Shown one piece after another: positions 1 through 10,256 of a DNA stretch of 31,635 nt. Both the position numbers and the translations under genes were made by a program. The stretch spans positions 1 to 31,635 of the forward strand of contig DATCGG010000063.1 in the NCBI GenBank assembly GCA_036509075.1, read 5' to 3'. The DNA comes from JAJKIV01 sp036509075 (lineage in GTDB: Bacteria > Gemmatimonadota > Gemmatimonadetes > Gemmatimonadales > Gemmatimonadaceae). The notes under the pieces are model-generated. The model was not told the origin of the DNA and ran no database searches. It saw only the letters and a list, made by a program, of their open reading frames with translations. The first letter of the stretch is position 1. Every line of letters begins with the position of its first letter.

Positions 1-13
1 CCCGGCGCCCGCC

Positions 14-1369
14 TCAGCGCGCGCGTGGGTTGAGCCGGTATTCCTTTATCTTCTTGATCAGCGTGGCCCGCGAGATACCGAGCTCGCTCGCGGTGTGCGT
101 CCGGTTTCCGTTGTGCGCGTCGAGCGCCCGCTCGATGTGCGTCCGCTCGATCTCCTCCAGCGTCCTCGGCACGTAACGCTCCGTGTTAGGCACCGACGAG
201 TCGCGCACCTCCGACGGCAGGTGGCGCGCCTCGATCCGGTCCGAACCGCGACCCACGATCATGGCGCGCTCGAGCACGTTGCGCAGCTCGCGAATGTTCC
301 CCGGCCACGCGTGGCGCACGAGCCGCTCCAGCGCGTCGTCACCGATCGAGCATGGCGCCGACGGCAGATGCGGACGCACGTCCTCGACAATGCGCCGCAT
401 GAGCTCCACGAGGTCATCGCGCGACCTCGCACGCAGCGGAGGAAGGTACAAAGGCATGACGCTCACGCGGTAGTACAGGTCCTCGCGGAACCGCCCTTCG
501 TTCACCTCGGTCACGAGATCCCTGTTTGTCGCCGCGATGATGCGGACATTCGCGGTGATCTCCCGCGTGTCACCCACGCGCCGAAACGTGCGGGTGTCGA
601 GCAGGCGGAGCAATCGCCCTTGCAGATACGCATCGAGCTCGCCGATCTCGTCCAGAAACACCGTTCCGCCGTCCGCGAGCTCGAGGAGTCCGACGCGCGG
701 CGCGGCACCGTTCCCGTTCGATCCGACATCCTGGCCGAACAGCGCAACCTCGAGTGCCTCGCCCGCAGTAACGGCGCAGTTCACCTCGACGAACGGACCC
801 GCCTTCCGGGGACTGTGTGCATGAATCAGCTCCGCGACACGCCCTTTCCCCGAGCCGGCCTCCCCGAGCAGCAGCACCGTCGTCCCGTCACTCGCCGCGA
901 GCACCTCCAACTGCGCCGCGAAATCCCGCATCACGGTTGACGTTCCGAGCGCAACCCTCTCCGCCCCGCAGCTGCGACGCGCGCTGAGATATCCATTCAG
1001 CTGGCGAAGTCGGACCTTCTCGAACGCCCGCTCGGCAGCCACCGCGAGGTGATCGAGCTGTACTGGCTTCATCAGGAAGCTCTCGGCCCCGTTCTGCAGC
1101 GCCCGGGTGGCGAGCGGCGTGTCGCCCTCATCGCCGATCATGATCACCATGGGCGACTCCGCACGTATGCGTGCATACACATCGAGCCCGGTCATATCGG
1201 ACAGCCGCATGTCCAGCAGCACGAGATCGGGTCGCGAAGCATGGAACGCCGCAATCGCGTCCTCACCCGTGTACGCGCGAGTCACGGTGTGGCCACCGTG
1301 CCGCTCGAAGACCTCCGCGAACGCGTCGGTCAGCTGCCGCTCGTCATCGACGATGAGCAGCGACGCCAT
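14..1369 (-). CDS. NtrC/AtoC-like response regulator lacking the GAFTGA loop
   Basis: Predicted cytoplasmic transcription regulator of 451 aa with three parts. A receiver occupies about 1-120, with acidic pair D8/D9, phospho-acceptor D53 and K101. An AAA+ domain occupies about 140-370, with Walker A GEAGSGKG at 169-176 and Walker B TVFLDE at 236-241. A Fis-type helix-turn-helix (ELGISRATLIKKIKEYRL) is at the C-terminus. Family members normally carry GAFTGA after LFG; here residues 216-223 read GSNGNGAA, so the sigma-54 contact loop is absent. The usual receiver switch Thr/Ser is also replaced (VIMIGDEGD). I chose the ATG at 1369 because it forms a TGATG stop-start overlap with the hybrid kinase gene; a TTG lies one codon upstream. 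It is the last gene of the operon and the likely output of that kinase. The family call is firm. The promoter type it controls is not known and may not be sigma-54. Confidence 0.93.
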   Translation of the reverse strand: MASLLIVDDERQLTDAFAEVFERHGGHTVTRAYTGEDAIAAFHASRPDLVLLDMRLSDMTGLDVYARIRAESPMVIMIGDEGDTPLATRALQNGAESFLMKPVQLDHLAVAAERAFEKVRLRQLNGYLSARRSCGAERVALGTSTVMRDFAAQLEVLAASDGTTVLLLGEAGSGKGRVAELIHAHSPRKAGPFVEVNCAVTAGEALEVALFGQDVGSNGNGAAPRVGLLELADGGTVFLDEIGELDAYLQGRLLRLLDTRTFRRVGDTREITANVRIIAATNRDLVTEVNEGRFREDLYYRVSVMPLYLPPLRARSRDDLVELMRRIVEDVRPHLPSAPCSIGDDALERLVRHAWPGNIRELRNVLERAMIVGRGSDRIEARHLPSEVRDSSVPNTERYVPRTLEEIERTHIERALDAHNGNRTHTASELGISRATLIKKIKEYRLNPRAR

Positions 1370-4300
1370 CAACGCGCTCCCTGGGCGAATACAGCTCGCG
1401 TAAGCTCGTCGAACGTGAATGGCTTGGTCACGCGTACGCGGCCAGTCGCCTCGATGAACCGCTGGGTCGCATCGCTCTGGACGTCGCCGGTGAGAAAGAT
1501 GACGCGAGCCGCATGGGATGGATCGCGCTCGACGAGTTCCCGATAGATCGCATCACCGCCCGTATCCGGCATGCGAAGGTCCAGCAGCACGGCGTCGTAG
1601 CGCCGACTTTCCAGTAGCGCGTGCGCGTCCGCGCCGGTGGCCGCGGCATCGACCGTATGGCCAAGGCCGGCGAAATACCTAACGACGGCGAAGCGGATCG
1701 CCGGCTCGTCGTCGACGACGAGAATGCTGAGGGCCCGTGTGCCAGACGCCATCACCTCGGGTTCCGCGACGGCAGTGGCCGGTTCGCCGCCAGGTGGGAC
1801 TGTTACCGGTAGCTCGACGATGAAGGATGCGCCGCCTCCCGCGGACTCCACTCGGATGGATCCGCCGTGTTCCCGAACGATGCCGTCGGAGACGGAAAGG
1901 CCGAGCCCTGTGCCCTTGCCAATGCCCTTCGTCGTGTAGAACGGGTTGAAGACCCGATCGATCTCCGCGGCGGGAATGCCCGGTCCCGAATCGCTCACCG
2001 TCACCATGATCCGAGCGCCGCGCGTCTCGCTCGTGACCACGATTCTCTTCTCGCCGCGCCAGCCCGACAGCGCCTGCTCGGCGTTACCGACGAGATTGAG
2101 GATGACCTGCTGCAGCTGGAACGGGTCGGCCCAGATCGCGGGCAAGGACGATTCGAGACGCACGTCCAGCTCCACGCCATGAACGGCGAGCGCATAACGA
2201 CGCATTTCGAGCACGCTCGAGATGACCTCGTTCACCGGCGTCGTCGTTCGCTGCGGCGGGTGTTGGCGCGCGAACGTCAGGAGGTTGGAGACGATCTTCG
2301 CGGCGCGTTTGGCCTCGGCGTGGATCGTACGCAGTGATTCGTCTCGCTCCGCATCGTCGTCCGGATTCGCCAGCACGAGCTGCGAGAAGGCCATCACGCT
2401 CGCGAGCGGGTTGTTCAGCTCGTGGGCGACACCACTCACCAGCTGGCCGATCGCCGCCAGCTTTTCCTGCTGTACGAGCTGCTCGATGAGCAGCTTTTCC
2501 TCGCTCATGTCGCGAACGATCCCCAGCAGCCCGGACACGTTCCCGCTTTCCACCACCGGAGCCGTCAGCATCGCACCGGGTCGCGAGACGCCGTTGGCGT
2601 CGAGATAGCGGAGCTCCTGGCGCTGACGACGCCCCTTGAGCGTCTCGCCGAGCACATGCTGCATGGCGTCGCGGTCGCGGGCGTCGATCACCGAGGAGAA
2701 ATGCTCGCCGAGCAGGTTGTCTCGGGCGCGTCCCGTGGCGATCTCCAACGCGCGGTTCACCGACGTGAAGCGCCCCTCCGCGTCGACTGTGAAGATCGCG
2801 TCCGATGCCGATTCCACGAGCTCCGTGTATCGCGCCTCCGACTGTGCGAGCGCTTCCTGGCGCACCCGGTCGTCCTCAGCCTGCGCGCGAATCGCGGTCA
2901 CATCGTCGAATGTGACCACCGCGCCGCCGTTAGGGTGGGGAGATGCCATGACGTCGAAGAGCAGCCCGCGCCGTTCCGACCGCATGGTGGCGCGTCCGAG
3001 CACGCAGTCGTGCAGCGCCTTCGACAACGGGCACCCGTCGCCAATTGCGCGCGTGTCGCCTAACACAGCCTCGTAGAGCTGCCGTCCCACGAGCTCCCGG
3101 TGCGTCTCGAAGTACCCGAGCTGCAACGCCCGGGCGTTGTAGCGAACGATCCGACCGTCGTCGTCGATGACGGCCATGCCGGTGGGAATCGCGTTGAAGG
3201 CGACGGTCCACTCGCGGCTGGATTCCGCCAGCTCCTCGTACAGACGCGCGTTCACGATCGCCACGGCGACGTGATCCGCGAGGCGCAGAAGCACCTTGGC
3301 GTCGTCCTGATCGAAATCCGCGGCCCGGTTGAACACGCAAAGCGTGCCGATCACGCCACGCGCGGTCGACAGTGGCACGACAACCGTCTTGCGAATGCGA
3401 ACGAGTCGCTGCGCCTGAAGACTCACGTCGGGATCGTTCGGCACGTCGTTCGTGATCACCGGCGCGTGGGTCACCACGGCCCGCCCGCTGATGCTCGACT
3501 TCACGGGCAGCATGAGGCCCGCGAGGAGATCGCCGCTGCCTCCCGCCGCGACGACGTGCAGGTAGTCTTCCCGACGAAGCGCGACGCACGCGCCTTCGGC
3601 GCCGAGCAACGACATCGCATGACGCATGATGAGACGCATTACCTCGCCCATGCGCAGCGATTCGCTCACGGCCCTCGCTACATCGGCCAGCGCTTCCGTC
3701 TGACGTCGCTCGCGCTGACTCTCCGCGTAGAGGCGCGCGTTGCTCAACGCGCTCGCCGCTTGCGCACCCATCGTGAGCAGGAGATCGGCATCGTCGTCGC
3801 CGAACGCATCGCGGCGAACGCTCGCCACCGCAAGCACTGCCACGAGATGCCGCCCGACGCGCAACGGAACGGCGAGCAGAGAGCCCACCGGTGTCCCCGC
3901 CGCGACGACGAGTGCATCGGCGCCGATGAGCTGCGACGCGTCCGGATGCGGCTCCGCGACGAGCACCGGCTGACCCGTGCGCGCGACGCGTGCAATGACT
4001 CCATCGCCGAGCGGTGCCTCGGGCAACGGCAACTCGACGCCACCGATCATCCTCACGAGTGGCGCCACGGCCGCTCGCTCGAGATCCGGATGCACCACGA
4101 CGACGCTGTCGCAAACGATCAGCTGCGATACACCGCGCGCGACCTCGAGCGCGATCTCTCGCTCGTCGAGCGAACGCGCCATCGCGTTGCCCACGACCTG
4201 AAGCCGCTGCAGCCGCTCCGCCTGACGAGCGGTGAGCTCCGACAGGCGCACCCGCTCGATGTGGTGGACCACCTGCTGAGCGAACAGCTCGATCGTGCGC

Positions 4301-4755
4301 AATCGCGCCAGCGCGGCCTGCCCTTCATCGGCCGGATCGCCGAGGACGAGTGTGGCCACGAGGTGGCCGGCCGGCGTTGTGAGCGGCAGCACATGTGTCC
4401 CGCCGACTCCCCACTCGGCTCCGCCGTGGCGAAGGTCGCTCAGGGCGAGCACCTCGTGCGACTCCATACCCACCGCGATGCATCGCGGACCCTCGTGGTC
4501 GCCTTCGCGAATCGCGATCCCAACGCGGCCGTAGCCGATCGAGTGGATGGCGTGCACGAAGATGCGAAGCCGCTCATCGAGCGACGTCGCGCGCTCGACG
4601 TCGATCAGCGACGCATGCAGCGCGAGATAGTGATCTCGATCACGAAGGAGCGCGCGAATCCTGCCGCCGAGCGAAGGCGGCAGGGCTTCGAGCAGCGCAA
4701 GCTCATCGGGCGACCACCGCTCATCAGCGGTGATCGGTGCGGATTCGATGGACAC
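1369..4755 (-). CDS. Multi-sensor hybrid histidine kinase (3 GAF, 2 PAS, HisKA, HATPase, REC)
   Basis: Soluble sensor kinase of 1128 aa with no visible membrane segment. Domains in order: three GAF-like domains (about 45-175, 190-345, 350-510), two PAS domains (about 520-620 and 640-755), HisKA with phospho-acceptor His near 778 (GVAHELNNPL), a HATPase with N box NLVGNAEQAL, G1 DSGPGIP and G2 GTGLGLS, and a C-terminal receiver (1011-1128) with Asp near 1059 and Lys near 1111. This makes a hybrid kinase that autophosphorylates and passes phosphate to its own receiver and perhaps to partners. The downstream NtrC-like regulator starts on its stop codon, so the pair is translationally coupled. 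The stacked GAF/PAS domains suggest several small-molecule or redox inputs, but no ligand can be named. A gap of 47 bases separates it from the lipid kinase gene upstream. Confidence 0.95.
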   Translation of the reverse strand: MSIESAPITADERWSPDELALLEALPPSLGGRIRALLRDRDHYLALHASLIDVERATSLDERLRIFVHAIHSIGYGRVGIAIREGDHEGPRCIAVGMESHEVLALSDLRHGGAEWGVGGTHVLPLTTPAGHLVATLVLGDPADEGQAALARLRTIELFAQQVVHHIERVRLSELTARQAERLQRLQVVGNAMARSLDEREIALEVARGVSQLIVCDSVVVVHPDLERAAVAPLVRMIGGVELPLPEAPLGDGVIARVARTGQPVLVAEPHPDASQLIGADALVVAAGTPVGSLLAVPLRVGRHLVAVLAVASVRRDAFGDDDADLLLTMGAQAASALSNARLYAESQRERRQTEALADVARAVSESLRMGEVMRLIMRHAMSLLGAEGACVALRREDYLHVVAAGGSGDLLAGLMLPVKSSISGRAVVTHAPVITNDVPNDPDVSLQAQRLVRIRKTVVVPLSTARGVIGTLCVFNRAADFDQDDAKVLLRLADHVAVAIVNARLYEELAESSREWTVAFNAIPTGMAVIDDDGRIVRYNARALQLGYFETHRELVGRQLYEAVLGDTRAIGDGCPLSKALHDCVLGRATMRSERRGLLFDVMASPHPNGGAVVTFDDVTAIRAQAEDDRVRQEALAQSEARYTELVESASDAIFTVDAEGRFTSVNRALEIATGRARDNLLGEHFSSVIDARDRDAMQHVLGETLKGRRQRQELRYLDANGVSRPGAMLTAPVVESGNVSGLLGIVRDMSEEKLLIEQLVQQEKLAAIGQLVSGVAHELNNPLASVMAFSQLVLANPDDDAERDESLRTIHAEAKRAAKIVSNLLTFARQHPPQRTTTPVNEVISSVLEMRRYALAVHGVELDVRLESSLPAIWADPFQLQQVILNLVGNAEQALSGWRGEKRIVVTSETRGARIMVTVSDSGPGIPAAEIDRVFNPFYTTKGIGKGTGLGLSVSDGIVREHGGSIRVESAGGGASFIVELPVTVPPGGEPATAVAEPEVMASGTRALSILVVDDEPAIRFAVVRYFAGLGHTVDAAATGADAHALLESRRYDAVLLDLRMPDTGGDAIYRELVERDPSHAARVIFLTGDVQSDATQRFIEATGRVRVTKPFTFDELTRAVFAQGAR

Positions 4756-4802
4756 GCCGCCCTACTGTCCGTTGGCGCTGTGTGCGCGCGGTGCCGCAGC
4801 CA

Positions 4803-5693
4803 TCATTGCCGGCGCGGTACGAGAACGTGCGCGGCCAATGGTTCCACCACGATATCCAATGGCGTCATCCCCACGAGATCTCCATCTGCCTGCACCGGCC
4901 TTGGCGGATCCGTCTCGATTCGGAGGCTCCGGCCGGCTGTGTAGAGCATGCAGGGGTCCGTGCGGAAATCCTTGCGCAGCAAGCGCCAGGTCACCCGCAG
5001 CGAGTCCCTGAGGCCCTTCGGAGAGAAGACGCACAAGTCCAGCAATCCGTCATCTTGTCGGATGCCTGGGCCCAAAGTGATCAAATCGCGAAACACCGCA
5101 CCGAAATTGGCCACCATCACCATCGTGGCGACCCGCTCGTGCCGGGCCCCGTCGACCGTGGCAATGACCGTGAAACGCTCGTGTTTCAGGGCCGCTCGTG
5201 CCCCGGTCCAGAAGTACGCGAGCACGCCCAATCGACCCTTCAGGATTGGCGAGGTGGTCTCGACCATCTTCGCATCCACTCCCACGCCGGCGGCAAATGC
5301 GAACCGATGCCCACCGATCGATCCGAGATCGATCCTCGCCTCGTCACCATCGAGCAGCACATCGACCGCCTTACCAACGCGGAGAGGAATGCCGAGGACC
5401 CGCGCAATGAGATTGCCGGTCCCGCCTGGCAGCACGCCGATTGGTACGTCACTGTGGGCGAGGGTCCCTATGACCTCCATCACAGTTCCGTCGCCACCGA
5501 GGGTGAAGACGGCGTCGTAGTCACGCCCGCGCTCGTCGGCCACTTCGGCAGCGTGACCGGGCCGCTCGGTGAGCACGATGTCACACGTGACTCCCCGATG
5601 TGCGAACGCCGACTGGGCCTGTGCCTGACGGCGCATGCCTCGTCGAGATCCGGGATTGATGATGAGCAGGACGCGCTTTCTCAGAACCGCCAC
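4803..5693 (-). CDS. Diacylglycerol/lipid kinase family protein (YegS/DgkB type)
   Basis: Predicted ATP-dependent lipid kinase of about 296 aa that would phosphorylate diacylglycerol or a similar lipid at the inner membrane. The family fingerprint is present: N-terminal LLIINPGSRRG, nucleotide-binding GGDGT at about 66-70, and PGGTGN shortly after. The C-terminal half is the usual beta-sandwich ending in DGDLVG and a final strand. An in-frame ATG at 5765 would add 24 residues of unfamily-like sequence and overlap tamB by 85 bases. I therefore prefer the GTG at 5693, which overlaps tamB by 13 bases. Its place directly after tamB suggests a link to lipid movement between membranes (inference). 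The real substrate is unknown; sphingoid-like or phosphatidylglycerol-type lipids are possible alternatives. Confidence 0.9.
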   Translation of the reverse strand: MAVLRKRVLLIINPGSRRGMRRQAQAQSAFAHRGVTCDIVLTERPGHAAEVADERGRDYDAVFTLGGDGTVMEVIGTLAHSDVPIGVLPGGTGNLIARVLGIPLRVGKAVDVLLDGDEARIDLGSIGGHRFAFAAGVGVDAKMVETTSPILKGRLGVLAYFWTGARAALKHERFTVIATVDGARHERVATMVMVANFGAVFRDLITLGPGIRQDDGLLDLCVFSPKGLRDSLRVTWRLLRKDFRTDPCMLYTAGRSLRIETDPPRPVQADGDLVGMTPLDIVVEPLAAHVLVPRRQ

Positions 5694-8600
5694 GTCCGGA
5701 AAATATCGAACCCCAATTGGGGCGGAGTCGGCGCCCAGCCCCGTGTCGAACCGACGCCGGTGCATAGGAGCGCGCTGGTAGACGGCTCGTAACCGGCCGA
5801 CACGCCGAAGTTCTCGTTCAGCCGATAGTCGACCTTTACGCCGAGCGAATTCGCGAGGTTGCCGGAGGTGCTCGTGCCGCTACCACCGAGCAGTGATCCG
5901 AGTTGGCAGAGCCCAGCGGTCGCACTCACGAACGCTCGATCTCCGAGCTGCCGTCCGACGCCGAGCCGTGCGCCGCTGAACAACTGGGCTGCTGTACTCT
6001 GGGTTGAAGGACCTGCCTGACGACCGACTTCGATATCGACCTCGTCGAAGAGGCCGAAACCGCGAAGCTGATCGCCGAGGTAGCCGCCGAACCCGCGCAG
6101 CAAGCTGGCCGCCGCCGTCTGACTGTTGACGACGAAGCTTGGCCCGCCGGTGAGTAGATAGCTGATCAAATCCGTCTGCGAGATGTTGAGCAGACTGTCG
6201 GCACTCGACAGCGAAAGCTGCGGCCGTACGAGCGTGCCGCCGATATGGACGCGGATACGAAGATCCTGCTCGCTCGAGCTCGCGGTCGCCGTCAGCCGGT
6301 GCACGGTGTTCGTCGCATTGATGTTGAGAACGGCGTTGAAATCGGGATCGCCGAGAAACTGTACGGTTCCCGTTTCGACCACGAACTTCGGTTGCGCGAG
6401 CCCCAGATTGAGTCGATACGTGCCGCGGTTCGTCGTCAGGGTTCCCTCGAGGGCAAGCTGGTCGAACGCGGGCTCCCCCAATGCCCCTTGGGGGTTACGC
6501 ACCGCCACCGACCCGCCCAGGTTGATGTTTGCTTCGGCCGATCGCAGCCACACGTCGCTGCCCATCCGAATCTGTACGTCCTCCACCGACAGATTTCGCA
6601 CAAGTGCTGGCGGAGCCTTCGGCAACAGCGTGCGGTTCGCGGTGAGGGTCGTGTCGATGATGTTGTAGAGGTCTGGGCTGTCGAGGCTGATGACCTGCTT
6701 GTCGATGAGATCCGGGATGAAGATCGTTCCGCGATCGACCACGACGAGGCCCGTAAGTGTCGACCGATCGTAGGATCCAGCCAGTCGGAGGTTCGACACG
6801 GAGATATCGAGGTGAGCGACGCGTGGCTTGTCGATGATATGGAAGTTGCGCGCGTTGACGGCGAGGTCGAACCGGGGGTTGTCGCGATCAGCGAGACTCG
6901 CGAACCCGCTGAGTGAGAGGTTGCCGACGCGCTCTTCCCGCGTGACCACGTTGAATCGCTGAATGGACAGACTGTCGCCCAGGAACTCGAGCGTTGCGTT
7001 GAGATCGGACAGCCTGACCCCACCAAGGGGCGCCAGTCCGAGCGCGCCGTTGGAGATCGTTATGTTGCCCGACAGCTGTGGCCGCGGCCACACGCCGCCG
7101 ATATCCAGGTTGGCGGCGAACGCGCCCGACGCGTTCACGACGGCCGGAGACACCGTCTCGAGAATCGCCAGATCAACGCTTTCCGATCGAATCTTGCCGC
7201 GCAGCGAATCAGAAAGCATGCGCGTCGGCGTCGACACCAGCTGCAGATCGACGGGGATGGATGCGGTCGCCGACATCACGGACTTTCCCTCGCGGAAAAG
7301 TTCCGCGCGCGACTCCATGCGCTTCGTCGCATACGCTCCACCGAAGGTGGCACGGTCGAGGTGAACCTCGCCGAACCGCGGTTGGTCGAGCTGTCCATCG
7401 ATCGTTATGCGCGGGTCGCGCCGCAAGCCGCTCACGTCGACGGACACAGTTGCGAGTCCGCCAAACGGCACGTTTGCCTGAATCAGCTCCCCGATATCTC
7501 CGAGCTCCACGCTATCGGCACGGAGTGAAAGTGACACGGGTTCCGTTGCGGGAACCGACCCGGCAACGGTCAAGAGCCCCGAGTGAACGTCCCTGAGCCG
7601 AATAGTGTCGAGGACGAACCCATCGGAGCGGGACACGATTGTCGTCGGCCGCTCGAGCGTGAGTCGATGATCGCGGACGGAGAGCACGACGCTATCGAGC
7701 CGCACGGTCGTCGTGTCACCGAACATCGACCCGTCCCCGTGCACGAGCAGCGACGGTCCGTTGACGCTGGTAGCTTCGACCCTGAATTGCCCGTTGTGGA
7801 TGTCGCTCGCACGAAATGCCAGCGTGCCGTTCGTAATGCCCATGTTCGCAACGACCGCGGTGTCAATGCGAGCGCTGAGGCCTCCACTGATCGCGCCCCT
7901 CACCTTGTTGTACTCGAAGCCACCGACCACGGCTTTCACCTGATCGCCACGAATCCAGATATCGCGCGCGGCCAGGCTGTCGCCGCGAACGACGAGCGAA
8001 TCGAGGTTGCCGTGCACTGACCCGCCGATGTTCACGGTCCCGTCGATCGAATCGCTCGGTGCGGCAACGCCGCCGTCCACTACCGGCTCCGCGGCCGCCC
8101 CGAGGTAGCGACGAAGCCCTCCCAGGGAATCGATCTTGACCGTGTAACGGAGCGAGTCCGTCACTGCGCTCGTCAGGCCGAAGGCACCGTGAGCGCTCAC
8201 GATGCCGCCCACGGTTTCGGCGTGGAGCGTGTCGATACGCATGCGGCCGTTGTTGAAACCGAACCGCGCCGTCGCCTGATACACGCGCATGCTGTCGACG
8301 AGCGACCGGTCGAGCGTGGCAGAGACGACGCCGGCGAGGCTCGTTAGGGTGGAATCGCGAGACGACGAGTCGGCCGACACGTCGAGCTCGACTCGGCCGT
8401 TCAGGGACGTGATCGGAATGGTGTCGTTCGCGAGGAGCGTTCGCGCGTCGAGGTTCGTGAACGTCAGCGTCCCCTTGGCTGCGTAGGTCTTGGGGAAGGC
8501 GTCCACCTGACCGTCGTAGCTGAACGTTCCACCAGGCCCGGTCAACTCCGTTGTGACCTCGAGATCGTCGATGGTGCCCTGGATCCGCAACGGGCCCTTG

Positions 8601-10243
8601 TAGGATCCACGGAGTGGCAGCGACGGGTAGGACAGCGAGAGGGTGGTGAACGAGATCGGCTGCGTGTTCAGCGCGAGATCGTAGCTCACGAACTTCTCGC
8701 CGATTGTGACTCGCCCACTTCCAGTTGCGCGCGTGGGGTCGCCGGGGCCATCGCGATGCGTGAGGTCGGCGTTCCGGAATCGGACGTCGAACCACAGCGA
8801 GTCGAGCGTCGCGGTGCCGGCAACGATCCCGGTCACGCGCGGGAAGTTCTTGTTGAGATAGACGAGCGTTCGCAGGTCGAGCTGCGACACGTTCACGTCG
8901 AAGCCGCGAAATCTCGTGAATGCCGGGAACAAAATGTCGAGATCGCCGTGCGCAGTCCCGCGCGTCACGGCGCCAGGCACGTTCGCGTCCGCGAACGTCA
9001 CGCGCGCATCGTCGACGTGGAAGCGATTGATCGGCCCACCGCGCGCGCGGACGGTGCCGGTCAGGTCGCCCTGCCAGTCGTATGGAAACGGCTTGCCGTT
9101 CAGTGCGCGGATGAGATCGAAGTTCATCGGCGCGGCTTCCATCGCGAGGTCCTTCACGATGAGGACCGGGCCGCCGACGCCGAACGTCATGTTTCCCTTG
9201 AGGCGGGATCGCGTCGTCCGCACGTCCATGTCCGACAGTGCGTAGTCGATGATCGAGAGATCCTTTTGGTTCCGGATGTTGAGCACCATCGACCCGCCGC
9301 CCGTCGCCGGCAGCGTCGGATACACCCAGCCGACGTCGGCGAGCGAAATGGAGTCGCCCACGATGCGAAGGTCGTAGCGCGTTGGCAGATCGCTTCCCCA
9401 CCAGACCTTTCCCCCGCCCTTGCCCGTCGACCCCGGCAGGTCGAAGTGCTCCACCTCCGCCCATAACGAATCCCCCGTCTGCCGCACGCCGCCGCGGACG
9501 TTCCGGAACTTGAACGGTGGGTCCATCTCATCGGCGTTGAGCTTCGCGATCTGGAACAGACGGCCCACGCTGTCCGGATCGGCCAGCCGCGTGTACCCGG
9601 ACACGACCTGGATGTTGTTCCAGCGCCATGTCTTCGCGAACCCGCTGCCGACGCGACGGATTTCCTTGTCCGGTCGCGTTAGGTTCCGCGCGATCGCGCT
9701 GTCGCGCCTCGCGCCGTGGAGCGAGTCATCCGGATGCCACGGCATCGACAGAATGAACGTCGCGCCGTGGAGGAGCACGGAATCCGCGACGATGTAGTCG
9801 CCCCAACCGCGCTCCGCGCCCGACACGCGCTTCTTGTTCTGCCCAGGCGGGAAGACCCGCTTGTAGTTCCACGTCCCCGTCGAGTCCTTCCGCAGATGCA
9901 CGACCAGCCCGTCGATGTCGAGGAGGCTGAGCAGCGTACGCTTGTCGACGAGATCGCGTGGGTCCCACCGCACGGTGATGCGGCGCAGCGCAACGAACAG
10001 CGAGTCGTCCGGCCCACGAATCTCGGCCGAGTCGATCGTCGCGCCCCCAAACGAGAGTCCGCTGATCCGCCCGACGTACAGCTTCCCCTTGACCTTCGGC
10101 GCGACGAGCTCCGTGACGTAGTCGCGAGCAAAATCCCGCCCGAACTGCGTCTTGAGCACGCCGCCCACGACGATCGCGATGAGCAGCCCGAGCCCGAGCA
10201 GCGTCATGGCGCTGGAGAGGACGACGAGTCGGCGGCGCGTCAC
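5681..10243 (-). CDS. tamB: TamB-like translocation and assembly module protein (DUF490)
   Basis: A very long (1520 aa) envelope protein starting at GTG 10243. It has one N-terminal membrane anchor (about residues 7-30, Leu/Ile/Val/Gly rich). Then come an AsmA-like N-terminal region, a long run of repeating beta-strand segments with alternating hydrophobic residues and many 'GxxxLDSL/VxVDxLG' turns, and a C-terminal DUF490-type domain from roughly 1150 to the end, which finishes in aromatic residues (FRTWRF). Family knowledge: TamB spans the periplasm as a hydrophobic groove, works with TamA in outer-membrane protein assembly, and takes part in phospholipid transport. Thirteen bases separate it from the Omp85 gene upstream, the classical TamA-TamB arrangement. 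Family and partner are clear; the exact cargo in this organism is not. Confidence 0.93.
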   Translation of the reverse strand: MTRRRLVVLSSAMTLLGLGLLIAIVVGGVLKTQFGRDFARDYVTELVAPKVKGKLYVGRISGLSFGGATIDSAEIRGPDDSLFVALRRITVRWDPRDLVDKRTLLSLLDIDGLVVHLRKDSTGTWNYKRVFPPGQNKKRVSGAERGWGDYIVADSVLLHGATFILSMPWHPDDSLHGARRDSAIARNLTRPDKEIRRVGSGFAKTWRWNNIQVVSGYTRLADPDSVGRLFQIAKLNADEMDPPFKFRNVRGGVRQTGDSLWAEVEHFDLPGSTGKGGGKVWWGSDLPTRYDLRIVGDSISLADVGWVYPTLPATGGGSMVLNIRNQKDLSIIDYALSDMDVRTTRSRLKGNMTFGVGGPVLIVKDLAMEAAPMNFDLIRALNGKPFPYDWQGDLTGTVRARGGPINRFHVDDARVTFADANVPGAVTRGTAHGDLDILFPAFTRFRGFDVNVSQLDLRTLVYLNKNFPRVTGIVAGTATLDSLWFDVRFRNADLTHRDGPGDPTRATGSGRVTIGEKFVSYDLALNTQPISFTTLSLSYPSLPLRGSYKGPLRIQGTIDDLEVTTELTGPGGTFSYDGQVDAFPKTYAAKGTLTFTNLDARTLLANDTIPITSLNGRVELDVSADSSSRDSTLTSLAGVVSATLDRSLVDSMRVYQATARFGFNNGRMRIDTLHAETVGGIVSAHGAFGLTSAVTDSLRYTVKIDSLGGLRRYLGAAAEPVVDGGVAAPSDSIDGTVNIGGSVHGNLDSLVVRGDSLAARDIWIRGDQVKAVVGGFEYNKVRGAISGGLSARIDTAVVANMGITNGTLAFRASDIHNGQFRVEATSVNGPSLLVHGDGSMFGDTTTVRLDSVVLSVRDHRLTLERPTTIVSRSDGFVLDTIRLRDVHSGLLTVAGSVPATEPVSLSLRADSVELGDIGELIQANVPFGGLATVSVDVSGLRRDPRITIDGQLDQPRFGEVHLDRATFGGAYATKRMESRAELFREGKSVMSATASIPVDLQLVSTPTRMLSDSLRGKIRSESVDLAILETVSPAVVNASGAFAANLDIGGVWPRPQLSGNITISNGALGLAPLGGVRLSDLNATLEFLGDSLSIQRFNVVTREERVGNLSLSGFASLADRDNPRFDLAVNARNFHIIDKPRVAHLDISVSNLRLAGSYDRSTLTGLVVVDRGTIFIPDLIDKQVISLDSPDLYNIIDTTLTANRTLLPKAPPALVRNLSVEDVQIRMGSDVWLRSAEANINLGGSVAVRNPQGALGEPAFDQLALEGTLTTNRGTYRLNLGLAQPKFVVETGTVQFLGDPDFNAVLNINATNTVHRLTATASSSEQDLRIRVHIGGTLVRPQLSLSSADSLLNISQTDLISYLLTGGPSFVVNSQTAAASLLRGFGGYLGDQLRGFGLFDEVDIEVGRQAGPSTQSTAAQLFSGARLGVGRQLGDRAFVSATAGLCQLGSLLGGSGTSTSGNLANSLGVKVDYRLNENFGVSAGYEPSTSALLCTGVGSTRGWAPTPPQLGFDIFRTWRF

Positions 10244-10256
10244 GTGCGTACGTCCG

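Noticed and set aside
3100..4944. Long open frame opposite the hybrid kinase
   Set aside because: High-GC antisense shadow: Arg/His-rich, with no domain, while the minus strand encodes clear GAF/PAS domains.
7863..9464. 533-codon open frame in another frame of tamB
   Set aside because: Arg-rich low-quality composition and no motif; tamB reads through it without interruption.
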